Assembly: GCF_029224025.1 (NCBI RefSeq)
Contig: NZ_CP119392.1
Span: 1,263,001-1,327,000, forward strand
Length of the DNA: 64,000 bases
Direction of reading: 5' to 3'
Source of the DNA: Rhodanobacter sp. AS-Z3
Lineage (GTDB): Bacteria > Pseudomonadota > Gammaproteobacteria > Xanthomonadales > Rhodanobacteraceae
Shown here in pieces: positions 63,403 to 64,000 of this stretch. The notes beneath the pieces were generated by a model, which saw only the letters and a program-made list of their open reading frames with translations, was not told the DNA's origin and searched no databases. Position 1 is the stretch's first letter. The number at the start of each line of letters is the position of its first letter. The position numbers were made by a program, and so were the translations under genes.

Positions 63403-64000
63403 TGGCCCTGGGTACCGTTGCGATGTGGACCGGCGGCCGCCTGCTGGCGGGTGATGTCGAAGTCACTGGCGTGGCCATTGATACACGCAAGCTGAAGCAG
63501 GGCGACCTGTTTGTGGCGATCAAGGGCGAGCATGTCGATGGTCACGACTATCTCGCTGAAGCGGCGGCGCGTGGCGCGGTGGCCGCGATGGTCACCCGCA
63601 AGGTCGACAGTGAACTGCCCCAGGTGCTGGTCAACAACGCCGAGCTGGCGCTGGGTGATCTGGCCAGTGCGGTGCGTGCACAGCGTGACGTGCGCGTGGT
63701 GGGGATTACCGGTTCCAACGGCAAGACCACGGTAAAGACGCTGGTTGCCTCGATTCTTTCGCGGCACGGTCGCACCCATGTCAGCAGCGGCAACTACAAC
63801 AACGAATTGGGCCTGCCGTTGAGCCTGCTGGCGATGCCGGTCGACACCGAATATGCGGTGTTCGAGATGGGTGCCGGCAAGCCCGGCGACATCGCGTATC
63901 TGGCTGCCATTGCACGGCCCGATATCGGCCTTATCACGCTCATTGCGCCGGCGCATCTTGAGCGTATGGGCAGTATCGAAGGCGTGGCCGAAACCAAAGG
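63399..64000 (+). CDS. murF: UDP-MurNAc-pentapeptide synthetase MurF (3' end outside window)
   Basis: First 200 residues of a Mur ligase: 'DLFVAIKGEHVDGHDYLAEAAARGA', ATP loop 'GITGSNGKTTVKTLVASIL', 'NYNNELGLPLSLL' and 'FEMGAGKPGDIAYLAAIARPDIGLIT'. Adds D-Ala-D-Ala to the tripeptide. ATG at 63399 overlaps murE; a second ATG at 63402 is an alternative. The gene continues beyond the window. Confidence 0.96.
   Translation, partial: MMALGTVAMWTGGRLLAGDVEVTGVAIDTRKLKQGDLFVAIKGEHVDGHDYLAEAAARGAVAAMVTRKVDSELPQVLVNNAELALGDLASAVRAQRDVRVVGITGSNGKTTVKTLVASILSRHGRTHVSSGNYNNELGLPLSLLAMPVDTEYAVFEMGAGKPGDIAYLAAIARPDIGLITLIAPAHLERMGSIEGVAETK

Overview
The window is about 64 kb of GC-rich, densely coded chromosome from a gammaproteobacterium of the Xanthomonadales, most likely Rhodanobacteraceae (a Rhodanobacter or Dyella relative). 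This rests on the rsmI - rnpB - mraZ - rsmH - ftsL - ftsI - murE - murF order, an SAH riboswitch ahead of ahcY, many TonB/ABC/two-component genes typical of the group, and extragenic palindromes beginning with GTAG. No phage, plasmid, integrase, insertion sequence or CRISPR array is visible, so this is mostly core genome with a few accessory patches.

Layout. 1-2392: the end of an ABC exporter operon (two FtsX/MacB-type permeases). 2500-8486: transport and housekeeping genes (AtoE-like fatty-acid permease, YedA-like exporter, small membrane protein, Rieske protein, SLC13/RCK permease, trmB). 8638-10824: a long secreted FecR/DUF6600 protein. 11068-14856: tRNA-Gly(CCC), rimB-rimK, a candidate free-standing small RNA with its own promoter and terminator, and an OmpR-type two-component pair. 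14949-22066: ilvE, metF, ahcY with SAH riboswitch, ppc. 22309-33299: a tripartite-type ABC exporter (adaptor, ATPase, two large permeases), an anchored protein of unknown function, an NtrC-type regulator and its kinase, plus a decayed duplicate of the regulator's receiver domain. 33356-35306: GIY-YIG protein, GST, and a probable peptidoglycan-amidase effector with a periplasmic immunity-like protein. 35322-39418: uup and a three-gene phospholipid-synthesis operon (cdsA-like, plsC-like, CDP-alcohol phosphatidyltransferase). 39682-48095: small exported protein, CadC-like regulator, metK, a diguanylate cyclase, a chemoreceptor, dusB. 48154-56699: TonB receptor, nucleoside MFS transporter, then the lpoA-yraN-glcD-udg chain. 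56781-64000: rsmI, rnpB and the start of the division/cell-wall (dcw) cluster, with a clear MraZ operator; murF runs off the end.

Themes. Methionine/SAM cycle genes are scattered but co-ordinated: ahcY has an SAH riboswitch, while metF and metK share an unusual conserved element (GTATATATC...GATAGATG) just upstream of their starts. Repeated GTAG-headed palindromes (REP pairs of at least two families) sit at gene ends, and in three of them the GTAG supplies the TAG stop codon of a neighbouring gene, in one case for both convergent genes. The observations most worth following are the effector/immunity pair, the REP-stop-codon pattern, the candidate sRNA and the metF/metK element.
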